The notes under the pieces are model-generated. The model was not told the DNA's origin and made no database searches. It worked only from the letters and a program-made list of their open reading frames with translations. Source: Methylophaga thalassica (GTDB lineage Bacteria > Pseudomonadota > Gammaproteobacteria > Nitrosococcales > Methylophagaceae). From it: a stretch of DNA of 64,000 nucleotides. Shown here one piece after another: positions 57,548 through 64,000 of the stretch. The stretch's first letter is position 1; each line of letters starts with the position of its first letter. The stretch spans positions 372,001 through 436,000 of the forward strand of contig NZ_BSND01000005.1 in the NCBI RefSeq assembly GCF_030159795.1, read 5' to 3'. A program made the translations under genes and the position numbers.

Positions 57548-57894
57548 GTGACTTTATTTTTTGAAAAGCATTCACTAAAAGATTGCCTTAAAAAATTATC
57601 AAAATCATTTTGATTGCCCCAAAATTTGGCAAATGGAATTTTACTGGCCATGAGGTTAGACAAGGCGGTTTTAGTTGCCAGCTTATTTCCAGGAAGAGAG
57701 ATGCTCACGAAGTTTGAGTCTGTGTTTGAGTGAATATGAAAATGATAAATGGCTATAGGAGAAGATTTATTGCCTTCATTAGTAATATCTACAAGCTCTG
57801 GATAAGCTATACACATTAATTTTTCTTTACCATTTCTAATTCGAAACAGCTGTTGTTCACGAACTATAAAGAAGTCTTCAAGTGATGTATTCAT
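57544..57894 (-). CDS. Unknown 116-residue protein, likely cassette-encoded
   Basis: A 116-residue soluble protein I do not recognise. It contains FFIVREQQLFRIRNGKEKLM at the start, a beta pattern (IAIYHFHIHSNTDSNFVSIS) and a short helical C-terminus (FDNFLRQSFSECF). The stop TAACAA coincides with the start of candidate attC site B, as expected for integron cassettes that carry one gene. AT-rich compared with the flanking metabolic genes. The ATG at 57894 lacks a clear ribosome site. Confidence 0.6.
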   Translation of the reverse strand: MNTSLEDFFIVREQQLFRIRNGKEKLMCIAYPELVDITNEGNKSSPIAIYHFHIHSNTDSNFVSISLPGNKLATKTALSNLMASKIPFAKFWGNQNDFDNFLRQSFSECFSKNKVT

Positions 57895-58183
57895 GTGGTT
57901 TCTTCGACATAACAGTGTTTTTTATAAGGCCACTGGCCTCATAATAAATATTAAACTGATGGCCTCATAATTCATTTTCGGCAACCATAACATATTGACT
58001 ATAAGATAAATTAATTTCAAAGCTTGAAGTTATAAGGCAAAAAAATTGAACTAGGCGGGAAAAATAGTGCCGAGCTTTTGTTAACTTGTTTCCAAAGGAA
58101 TCAAGAAGAATCAAGGGGTCAGCAAACTTGATAATTACAAAGCTGAGAGCCTTCATTGAACTAAGTAGTGAATCAAGAAACCG
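57895..58183. other. AT-rich spacer between hipA and the cassette gene
   Basis: 289 bases. A 63-codon minus-strand frame (57965-58156) starts 27 bases after hipA; its protein shows no family pattern, and I do not call it a gene. The stretch includes the direct repeat described separately. Confidence 0.4.
57934..57971. repeat. Two direct copies of TGGCCTCATAAT
   Basis: TGGCCTCATAAT at 57934-57945 and 57960-57971, 26 bases apart. The first copy is also the arm of an imperfect palindrome ATAAGGCC-ACT-GGCCTCAT. A related CTCATAAGGCC occurs at 57470-57480, at the edge of candidate attC B. They may be recombination leftovers. Confidence 0.5.
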
Positions 58184-59461
58184 TCACTGTTTGGCTTCAA
58201 TCTTAAAATCCTTCTGAAGCCTGGCCCAGTGCGTTCTAAGGCCTTCTTTGTGTGCTTCGTCCATTACTTGTGTTTTCAGTGCTTCAGGCCATAGCTCTCT
58301 AGCTTTTGCCATTGTGTCATCTAAATGAGGTTTAATCGCTCGCCATGGAATGCCAGATTTCTCTGCCCATGATTGAAAATGATCCATCGTGACGGTATAC
58401 CATTCTTTGGTTTTACCGAGGTTAAGCGCATACTTGGTTTCATTTTCAATATACACACTCGTTGTGACGATATCGTATGCAGGAGACAATCGCGGCGTCA
58501 CCTTATCAGGATACAAAAAGCTCCAGTTTTTTATGTGGGCATCGCCATTAGCTAAAAGAATATTCACCAGTAATCGTCTTGCGAACTGTTGTGCGTCCGC
58601 AAGGCCGTCGCCAGAAAAGTCATAAATGACTTTGCCGATATTCTCATAATTGGCTGAAGTGTATTTTTCGTGCGGATACTTCACCAGAATTTGTGCAAAG
58701 TCTTCCATGTGAATACGCTGGTCATTGTCACGATCAAATCGCTTTATGGCAAAGGCTTGCTTTTCATCGGGTAAGTTAATTTGTGGTAGATTATCTAGCT
58801 TATCCAGGTCAACAAGTTTGATCTCAGGAATATCAATGCCGACCATCCCCGCCAGTGACATGGCAGTATATTCATTCAGTGGCACAAACTTGTGCTTGGT
58901 TGAGGGTGTTTTGATAATCCAGTCACCCAGCACATTGCCCTTCGATAAGTTATAGCGCCCATCTTTTTCCTTCATAGAAAATTTCATTTGCACGCCAGCT
59001 AAGGAAAACTTGTTGTCTTGGGTCACTTTATCGAACTTAACCGCCCTAGCCTCTCCGTGAGCCCTGAGGATGTAACCAGGCACATCTTCGGGATCCATCG
59101 TCGTGGCTTCGATAGCACCCGGTAAGTCTTCACCAAGGTAAGAGAGAATGTGAAATTCATTATCAACGTGCACCTTCAAGCTTTGTGCGATTAGCTCGCG
59201 TAAAGAGCCTTCTGGCAGCAGGTTTGAAAGCACAGGATGTAACCGTTGATTCCTAGCCCATGGCTCGGCCATGATTTCGGCCGCTTTAGGAAATGAAGGG
59301 TGAGTGATGAGGCTGAATGTTGGGCGCTCAGGATCATTTTTAAATGAGTCTGCAATGCTCAATACATTGCGGCCATTCTTAAATCCAGCGAGATAGCCGA
59401 CCAATACACCGTGGATGGAGAGTTGTAATACGTTTACTTCATCATTGCTGTCTGTGCTCAT
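58184..59461 (-). CDS. hipA: HipA family kinase toxin
   Basis: A 425-residue Ser/Thr kinase-like toxin of the HipA family. In the studied members, kinase activity inactivates an aminoacyl-tRNA synthetase and provokes dormancy. The N-terminal HipA subdomain (LQLSIHGVLVGYLAGFKNGR) is followed by the kinase core with FSLAGVQMKFSM, the ATP-binding WIIKTPSTKH, the catalytic loop LLANGDAHIKNWSF and the metal-binding Asp in PAYDIVTTS. All key motifs look intact. The start overlaps the hipB stop by four bases. The target synthetase cannot be told from sequence. Confidence 0.9.
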   Translation of the reverse strand: MSTDSNDEVNVLQLSIHGVLVGYLAGFKNGRNVLSIADSFKNDPERPTFSLITHPSFPKAAEIMAEPWARNQRLHPVLSNLLPEGSLRELIAQSLKVHVDNEFHILSYLGEDLPGAIEATTMDPEDVPGYILRAHGEARAVKFDKVTQDNKFSLAGVQMKFSMKEKDGRYNLSKGNVLGDWIIKTPSTKHKFVPLNEYTAMSLAGMVGIDIPEIKLVDLDKLDNLPQINLPDEKQAFAIKRFDRDNDQRIHMEDFAQILVKYPHEKYTSANYENIGKVIYDFSGDGLADAQQFARRLLVNILLANGDAHIKNWSFLYPDKVTPRLSPAYDIVTTSVYIENETKYALNLGKTKEWYTVTMDHFQSWAEKSGIPWRAIKPHLDDTMAKARELWPEALKTQVMDEAHKEGLRTHWARLQKDFKIEAKQ

Positions 59462-59781
59462 TCATTTTCTCCCAGCAATCCCTGCCATGGATCATCAGCC
59501 AATGAGCTACTTTTTTCTTTGCCCGTCGTATTTGGTTTAGTTGATACCGACTTATCGTCAGCCAATACCGCCAGCACATCTTGTAGTTTTTCCTGTGGTA
59601 TCAGCAGTAATTCACTTTTAAGCCCCTTGGCAATAAGTTCAAGTGTATCAAGGCGTGGATTGCCTTTGGATTCCAGTCGCTGATATTGCTGGCGCGATAT
59701 ACCAACGCGCAGCATCATATCGTGCTGCTTGAGTTCCAATGCAATACGGCGTTTTTTTATCTGGTCGAGTAGTGAATTCAT
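59458..59781 (-). CDS. hipB: HipB-like antitoxin, XRE-type helix-turn-helix
   Basis: A 107-residue DNA-binding protein. The HTH is at the N-terminus: IALELKQHDMMLRVGISRQQ followed by YQRLESKGNPRLDTL. The C-terminal 40 residues are disordered and charged (ADDKSVSTKPNTTGKEKSS), as expected for a protease-labile antitoxin tail. It should neutralise HipA and repress the operon through the operator array immediately upstream. It is the first gene of the pair and overlaps hipA by four bases. Confidence 0.88.
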   Translation of the reverse strand: MNSLLDQIKKRRIALELKQHDMMLRVGISRQQYQRLESKGNPRLDTLELIAKGLKSELLLIPQEKLQDVLAVLADDKSVSTKPNTTGKEKSSSLADDPWQGLLGENE

Positions 59782-59784
59782 AAT

Positions 59785-59908
59785 GAAACATATATATTGC
59801 TATTCATTTATAGGAAACATACTAGTTTCTTTTTTATACATTAGCAATATATATGTTTCTTTTTAAATTGAACGTGTTTTTATTACGAAAAGAAACTTAT
59901 ATATTGCT
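59785..59908 (-). promoter_or_regulatory. hipBA operator array
   Basis: Four related elements lie just upstream of hipB. GAAACATATATATTGCTA (59785-59802) and TAGCAATATATATGTTTC (59842-59859) are perfect 18-bp inverted copies. Between them is GAAAC-N6-GTTTC (59814-59829). A fourth copy with two changes, GAAACTTATATATTGCT, lies at 59892-59908. They are likely binding sites for the HipB-HipA complex overlapping the promoter. Confidence 0.7.
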
Positions 59909-59961
59909 TTTATAGGTGTACTTAGAAATCAGCGAAATCAAGGGATAGGTAAACTGGATAA

Positions 59962-60123
59962 GTAGCTTTATGTCGAAAAGAGTTACAGATCGCTCATGCA
60001 CGGCATGTTAAAGCCTTTAATACTCCGGATTGGAAAACAGCTTTTGGGCACATCGACAATACATTTATCGCACCACTGTTCTATGATGAAGTGGTAGCCG
60101 ATAAGCGTGATAATAAAGACTAA
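59962..60123 (+). pseudogene. Short coding remnant without a start
   Basis: A 53-codon open stretch ending in TAA that reads like protein (AHARHVKAFNTPDWKTAFGH then IDNTFIAPLFYDEVVADKRD), directly preceded by an in-frame stop and without a start codon. No family is recognised. It looks like the tail of a truncated gene in the island. Confidence 0.3.
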
Positions 60124-60248
60124 ACTCGCGGCCTCACACTGATTGCTGTTTTGTTGCCTTAGCGGGTTCAAGACTGTGTTGAACCTACAACAGACAGAAT
60201 TCCCCCAGCAATACACAGATGTAAGTCGGAAAAGGCCATTGGCTTATT
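60124..60248. other. Intergenic hairpin region near sugE
   Basis: Contains GGTTCAA/TTGAACC (about 60169-60187), a 7-bp dyad, 60 bases beyond the sugE stop on the minus strand. No U-tract follows. Otherwise nothing recognisable. Confidence 0.3.
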
Positions 60249-60563
60249 TTAGTGAGAGATTTTTAGCCCAATGATGCCCGATAGAATTAATAAGATACTG
60301 AATATACGCGCTATCGTGGCTGGCTCTGATAAAAACACAATACCGAAAATCACGGTACCAATCGCACCGATGCCGACCCAAACGCCATAGGCAGTGCCTA
60401 GTGGTAGTGTTTTCATGGCCACACCCAATAACCACAGACTCAAAGCAACGGTAACGAGCGCCAGCAGACTGGGGCCTAACTTGGTCAGACCTTCTGAGTA
60501 TTTCAATCCCGCCGCCCAGACGACTTCCAGTAATCCCGCAACTACTAATGCTAGCCAAGCCAT
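60249..60563 (-). CDS. sugE: Small multidrug resistance transporter, SugE/Gdx type
   Basis: A 104-residue four-helix SMR protein. The first helix has the essential Glu in [16 protein letters not shown], with the WAAGLK motif typical of SugE/Gdx, the guanidinium exporters, rather than EmrE. The remaining helices ([56 protein letters not shown]) are complete. No guanidine riboswitch is recognised upstream. It is 60 bases downstream of ribBA on the same strand and may be the last gene of that transcript or the first gene of the island. In an amine-using organism, export of guanidinium or quaternary amines is plausible. Confidence 0.88.
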   Translation of the reverse strand: MAWLALVVAGLLEVVWAAGLKYSEGLTKLGPSLLALVTVALSLWLLGVAMKTLPLGTAYGVWVGIGAIGTVIFGIVFLSEPATIARIFSILLILSGIIGLKISH

Positions 60564-60623
60564 AAACAGCCCTTGTATTTCATTCGTAAATTTAAAATTA
60601 TGAAGTTGATGCTGTCACCGACA

Positions 60624-61775
60624 TCAGACGGCGGCTGATGTCGCTAATTTTTCAGCAAGATCTTCAGGCAACACATAATCAGTCACGCTCAAGCCAAAAC
60701 CACTCATCGAAGGTAATTTTCTTGGCCATGTCATCAGGCGCATTTCTGTGACACCTAAATCTCTTAATATCTGAGCACCGACGCCATAGTGTTTAAGCAC
60801 ATACTCTTCAGCATAATTTCGGTCAGACTGAATCAGTCGCTCCCATTCACCTTCATCACCATGAAGTAACACAAGAACACCTGCGCCCTCTTGTTGAATA
60901 TGCTGCATGGCTTCCGCCACGCTCCAAGTGTGACCATGACGGTCATCATCCAGTAGATCCATTGTGTTAAACGGCGCGTGAACTCTAACTAAGGTTTCTT
61001 CACCAGCGACAGGTGTGCCGTAAACCAGTGCCAGATGTTTCATGCCTGTTGTTTTGTCCAGATAATCATGACGACGGAATGAACCAAGCATGGTATGCAT
61101 ATCACGCTCGCTCAGACGAACCACATTTTGCTCATGCTGATGACGATACTCGATAAGATCAGCAATGGTGCCAACCTTTAAATCATGTTGTTTAGCAAAC
61201 TCAATCAGGTCAGGTAAACGAGCCATGGTGCCATCGTCATTCATGATTTCGCAGATAACCGCAGCGGGTTCTTCACCTGCCATCGCGGCTAAGTCACACC
61301 CTGCTTCAGTATGCCCTGCACGTGTTAACACGCCGCCGCTTCGCGCCATCACAGGGAAAATATGACCAGGACTGACGATATCATCAGCGGTCGCATTAGC
61401 CGCTACCGCAGCTTGAATAGTCACAGCTCGGTCTTGTGTTGAAATACCCGTCGTCACGCCCTCAGCTGCTTCAATCGACAACGTGAAGTTGGTTTCAAAC
61501 CCCGCTTTATTTTGCTTAACCATTAAGGGTAAATTTAATTGCTCACAACGTTGTTCAGTCAACGTCAGGCAGATTAAACCACGTGCATGCATCGCCATAA
61601 AATTAATGGCTTCTGATGTCACATGACTGGCCGCCATAACCAGATCGCCTTCATTCTCACGGTCTTCATCATCCATCAAGACGACCATTTTGCCTTGTCG
61701 AATGTCCTCAATAATCTCCTCAGTCGTCGCGAGCGGTGAGACTTGAGAATAAGATTTCAACGTGGATTCTGGCAT
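60624..61775 (-). CDS. ribB: 3,4-dihydroxy-2-butanone-4-phosphate synthase with degenerate GTP cyclohydrolase II domain
   Basis: A 383-residue RibBA-type protein. The N-terminal DHBP synthase domain (about 15-215) is intact: [29 protein letters not shown] and the GICEIM-like [13 protein letters not shown]. The C-terminal domain has the GCHII fold in outline, but lacks the zinc Cys motif (C-x10-C-x-C) where it should follow [16 protein letters not shown]. So it probably acts only in the ribulose-phosphate branch of riboflavin synthesis; a true RibA must be elsewhere. AAGGAG overlaps the folE2 stop 14 bases upstream: a folE2-ribB operon. Confidence 0.92.
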   Translation of the reverse strand: MPESTLKSYSQVSPLATTEEIIEDIRQGKMVVLMDDEDRENEGDLVMAASHVTSEAINFMAMHARGLICLTLTEQRCEQLNLPLMVKQNKAGFETNFTLSIEAAEGVTTGISTQDRAVTIQAAVAANATADDIVSPGHIFPVMARSGGVLTRAGHTEAGCDLAAMAGEEPAAVICEIMNDDGTMARLPDLIEFAKQHDLKVGTIADLIEYRHQHEQNVVRLSERDMHTMLGSFRRHDYLDKTTGMKHLALVYGTPVAGEETLVRVHAPFNTMDLLDDDRHGHTWSVAEAMQHIQQEGAGVLVLLHGDEGEWERLIQSDRNYAEEYVLKHYGVGAQILRDLGVTEMRLMTWPRKLPSMSGFGLSVTDYVLPEDLAEKLATSAAV

Positions 61776-61789
61776 GAGTCTAAAACTCC

Positions 61790-62578
61790 TTATAACTGGT
61801 CAATAACGGCGTAGGCAGAATGATTGTGAATAGATTCGAAGTTTTCGCATTCGACTCTAAAGCCCGACACATCATTTTGCTGAGCTAATGCGACAGCGAT
61901 ATCTCTGACTAAATCCTCAACAAACTTAGGATTATCGTAAGCAAATTCGGTGACATACTTTTCATCTGGACGTTTCAACAAGCCATAGAGCTGACTAGAA
62001 GCTTGCTCTTCAATCAGTTGAATTAGGGCATCCAGCGTCATATTTTCACTGATGCGTGCTTCAACACTAACCAGTGAACGTTGGTTATGCGCCCCATAGT
62101 CTGAAATCTTCTTAGAACACGGGCAAAGGCTGGTCACGGGGATTTCAGCTTTGACGGTCAGTTCCAGTTCGTCTTTGTAATCGGCCGTCAGCGTGATGTC
62201 ATAATCCATAAAGCTTTTCACACCTGATACAGGTGCCGCTTTGCTGATGAAATAAGGGAATCTCAGGCTGACATGGCCTTGTTTGGCACCCAGTAATTCC
62301 AGCATATCGGTCATAAACGCAGGCATGTTACTTAGGCTGAAAACGGAATCAGGGCGTTCCAGTAATTCGATGAAACGTGACATATGCGTGCCTTTCACAT
62401 CGGCCGCTAAATGCACATACATATTAAATTCGGCGACAACACGAATCGGTGTTTCTGTTGTTGATTGGAATAAAACCGGATAACGCAGTGACTTGATACC
62501 GACTTTATCAATGATGAGTTGGCGCTTGTCTGGCGTATTTTGAACATCTTCTAGTCGATGCGTTAGAGGCAGATTCAT
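61790..62578 (-). CDS. folE2: GTP cyclohydrolase FolE2 (type IB)
   Basis: Converts GTP to dihydroneopterin triphosphate, the first step of folate synthesis. FolE2 can work with metals other than zinc and often substitutes for FolE under zinc limitation. The 262-residue protein has the family signature SLCPCSKKISDYGAHNQR with the active-site Cys and His. ATG 62578 is preceded by AAGGA seven bases upstream; a longer frame (to 62659) would start inside the terminator region. It supplies folate that the DmmD-type capture step and methyl-THF chemistry need. ribB follows after 14 bases. Confidence 0.94.
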   Translation of the reverse strand: MNLPLTHRLEDVQNTPDKRQLIIDKVGIKSLRYPVLFQSTTETPIRVVAEFNMYVHLAADVKGTHMSRFIELLERPDSVFSLSNMPAFMTDMLELLGAKQGHVSLRFPYFISKAAPVSGVKSFMDYDITLTADYKDELELTVKAEIPVTSLCPCSKKISDYGAHNQRSLVSVEARISENMTLDALIQLIEEQASSQLYGLLKRPDEKYVTEFAYDNPKFVEDLVRDIAVALAQQNDVSGFRVECENFESIHNHSAYAVIDQL

Positions 62579-62623
62579 TATGTATCCTTGTTTTTTTTGA
62601 TTCACACTCAGTCGAATCAAGAG

Positions 62624-62663
62624 AAAAAATGGTGTGAATGACTGAATGTCATCAGTCATTCAC
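62624..62663 (-). terminator. Minus-strand terminator between mgsC and folE2
   Basis: GTGAATGACTGA and TCAGTCATTCAC form a perfect 12-bp stem with a 6-base loop (62634-62663). On the minus strand it is followed by ACCATTTTTTC. It lies 45 bases upstream of the folE2 ATG, so it either ends the mgs transcript or acts as an attenuator of folE2. Confidence 0.75.
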
Positions 62664-62989
62664 CCAAAGGTCTCAAATCGCAAAGAGTCCGAGGATAACC
62701 ATGAAGAAACGGTTTCATCTAAAAACCAACTTCAGGTTCAGTATTGCTTAGTTCAAGGGGTAAAAAAATTCCAAAGAAGGATTACTACCTTGGGGTTATA
62801 CCTGTTACCTATTGGAGTGCGTCCTGATAGTTCTGCTGTTCACAGGACATTTCACACATCAGAGAGTTACTCAAAAAAAAACCAATGTTACTCAGACAAG
62901 TGACTTAGTTTGACGGGGTAAGGATCGCGCTAAGCCACGTTGTCTTTGTAACACCAGTTTTTAACTCTGAATGGCACTACACCATTTGT
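62664..62989. other. Spacer between mgsC and folE2 region
   Basis: 326 bases without a gene. A minus-strand TGAGTAAC motif occurs twice (about 62865-62895) around a run of nine T. I see no known riboswitch. A plus-strand frame (62646-62903) is not supported. Confidence 0.4.
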
Positions 62990-64000
62990 TTAGAATGTGT
63001 GTGTACCTGGAATCCAGCTTGTACCAGCTAATGGCACACGAGCCATTGCTGCTGATTCCACTGTCAAAGCGACTAAGTCTTCTGGCTCTAAATGACGCAG
63101 GTCATTTTTACCGCAAGCACGCGCTAGGGTTTGTGCTTCCAGTGTCAGAACACGAATGTAGTTAGCTAGACGACGACCACCTTCAACGGGATCAAAGCGT
63201 TTCATGAGCTCTGGATCCTGAGTAGAAATACCAGCGGGATCACGACCTTCGTGCCAATCATCATAAGAACCGGCTGTTGAGCCCAGTTTTTGGTACTCTT
63301 CTTCCCATTTAGGATCGTTATCACCCAATGCCACCAATGCAGCGGTACCGATAGCGACGGCGTCAGCACCTAAAGCCATACATTTCGCCACGTCAGCACC
63401 ATTACGAATACCACCAGATACAATCAGCTGAACCTTACGGTGCATGCCCATTTCTTGTAAGGCTTGAACCGCTTGAGGAATCGCTGCCATGGTTGGGATA
63501 CCGACATGTTCAATAAACACGTCTTGCGTTGCCGCTGTACCACCTTGCATACCGTCGACGACGATAACGTCAGCACCGGCTTTCACCGCCAGCTTCACAT
63601 CATAGTATGTACGTGTTGCACCGACTTTGATGTAGATAGGCACTTGCCAGTCTGTGATTTCACGCAGTTCTTTGATCTTGATTTCCAGATCGTCAGGCCC
63701 CGTCCAGTCAGGATGACGACACGCTGAACGTTGGTCTACGCCCATTGGCAATGTACGCATTTTGGCAACACGTTCTGTGATCTTTTGGCCGAGTAACATA
63801 CCGCCGCCGCCTGGTTTTGCGCCTTGTCCCAATACCACTTCGATCGCATCTGCTTTTCGTAAGTCGTCTGGGTTCATGCCATAGCGTGATGGCAAGTATT
63901 GGTAAACCAGTTTGCTTGATTGACCACGTTCTTCTGGCGTCATACCACCATCACCTGTCGTGGTAGACGTGCCTACTGCTGATGCACCTCGACCTAAGGC
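62990..64000 (-). CDS. mgsC: N-methylglutamate synthase large subunit (MgsC-like), N-terminus beyond window
   Basis: About 336 C-terminal residues of an FMN-binding glutamate-synthase-like protein; the reading frame is open to the window end, so the 5' part is missing. Motifs include GTSTTTGDGGMTPEERGQSS, QGAKPGGGGMLLG, PIYIKVGATRTYYDVKLAVK, VDGMQGGTAATQDVFIEHVG and the FMN-binding IVSGGIRNGADVAKCMALGA. In methylotrophs this protein (MgsC, about 440 residues) with MgsA/MgsB makes N-methylglutamate from methylamine. The neighbouring dimethylamine genes favour this over a general GltB. A canonical glutamate synthase domain protein is the alternative. Confidence 0.78.
   Translation of the reverse strand, partial: ALGRGASAVGTSTTTGDGGMTPEERGQSSKLVYQYLPSRYGMNPDDLRKADAIEVVLGQGAKPGGGGMLLGQKITERVAKMRTLPMGVDQRSACRHPDWTGPDDLEIKIKELREITDWQVPIYIKVGATRTYYDVKLAVKAGADVIVVDGMQGGTAATQDVFIEHVGIPTMAAIPQAVQALQEMGMHRKVQLIVSGGIRNGADVAKCMALGADAVAIGTAALVALGDNDPKWEEEYQKLGSTAGSYDDWHEGRDPAGISTQDPELMKRFDPVEGGRRLANYIRVLTLEAQTLARACGKNDLRHLEPEDLVALTVESAAMARVPLAGTSWIPGTHTF

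Noticed and set aside
57965-58156. 63-codon minus-strand ORF after hipA
   Set aside because: It starts 27 bases after hipA, but its product has no coherent pattern and the stretch is strongly AT-rich; likely chance.
60249-60558. Second minus-strand ORF overlapping sugE in another frame
   Set aside because: The sugE frame encodes a complete SMR protein with all helices and the essential Glu; the other frame is an overlapping shadow.
62646-62903. 85-codon plus-strand ORF between folE2 and mgsC
   Set aside because: The frame begins inside the terminator hairpin, the protein is of low complexity without a family, and it opposes all neighbouring genes.

Overview
The window looks like a chromosomal segment of a marine, methylotrophic gammaproteobacterium, most likely Methylophaga or a close relative. 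The evidence is a complete dmmDABC-type dimethylamine monooxygenase cluster, a partial N-methylglutamate synthase large subunit (mgsC) at the right edge, and a housekeeping gene set with gammaproteobacterial families and order (ilvA/rpiA, lolCD, comEC-exbBD-msbA-lpxK-kdsB, rne/rluC, tmcA, slyX). The genus call is an inference from gene content; no rRNA gene is present to confirm it.

Positions 1-12.6 kb carry a partial SIMPL-domain protein, ilvA and rpiA (divergent), the lipoprotein-sorting transporter lolC-lolD, a DUF2062 protein, and a long rightward envelope operon: comEC, exbB, exbD, msbA, lpxK, a Trm112-like zinc protein and kdsB. Positions 12.6-22.7 kb hold rne with a long leader, rluC-HAD phosphatase-sppA-small ORF-HDOD, adk, and an operon of a PfkB kinase, a Rieske protein and a DUF318 permease. 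Positions 22.7-35.8 kb are mostly leftward: tmcA, slyX, metH, a chemotaxis receptor, a K+/H+ antiporter, an LEA-type lipoprotein, a small acidic secreted protein and leuA.

Positions 36-52 kb are a mixture of regulators, signalling and envelope genes: Lrp-type regulator, rarD, an alkyltransferase-like protein, a matrixin protease with a VPxPA C-terminal sorting signal, a GGDEF-EAL protein, PIN-PhoH ATPase, a PilZ protein, an RND efflux pair, a GST, and a three-gene cluster of unknown secreted and membrane proteins.

Positions 52-64 kb are a leftward methylated-amine region. Read in transcription order it is mgsC (FMN enzyme), folE2 (folate), ribBA-like (riboflavin), sugE, then an accessory island, then ribH (riboflavin) and dmmD-dmmA-dmmB-dmmC. 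The supposed logic is that dimethylamine is demethylated by DmmABC (haem, Fe-S, flavin), with formaldehyde captured by folate-dependent DmmD. The methylamine then enters the N-methylglutamate route, while FolE2/RibBA/RibH supply folate and flavin.

The island (about 56.5-60.6 kb) separates ribBA from ribH. It contains hipBA with a striking operator array and a decayed coding remnant. It also contains two unknown genes, each ending directly at an attC-like site (TTGTTAT...GCCTAA with a GC-rich central hairpin). This resembles a small integron cassette array without a visible integrase, and it is the most interesting accessory feature of the window. No tRNA, rRNA, CRISPR array or intact insertion sequence was recognised.
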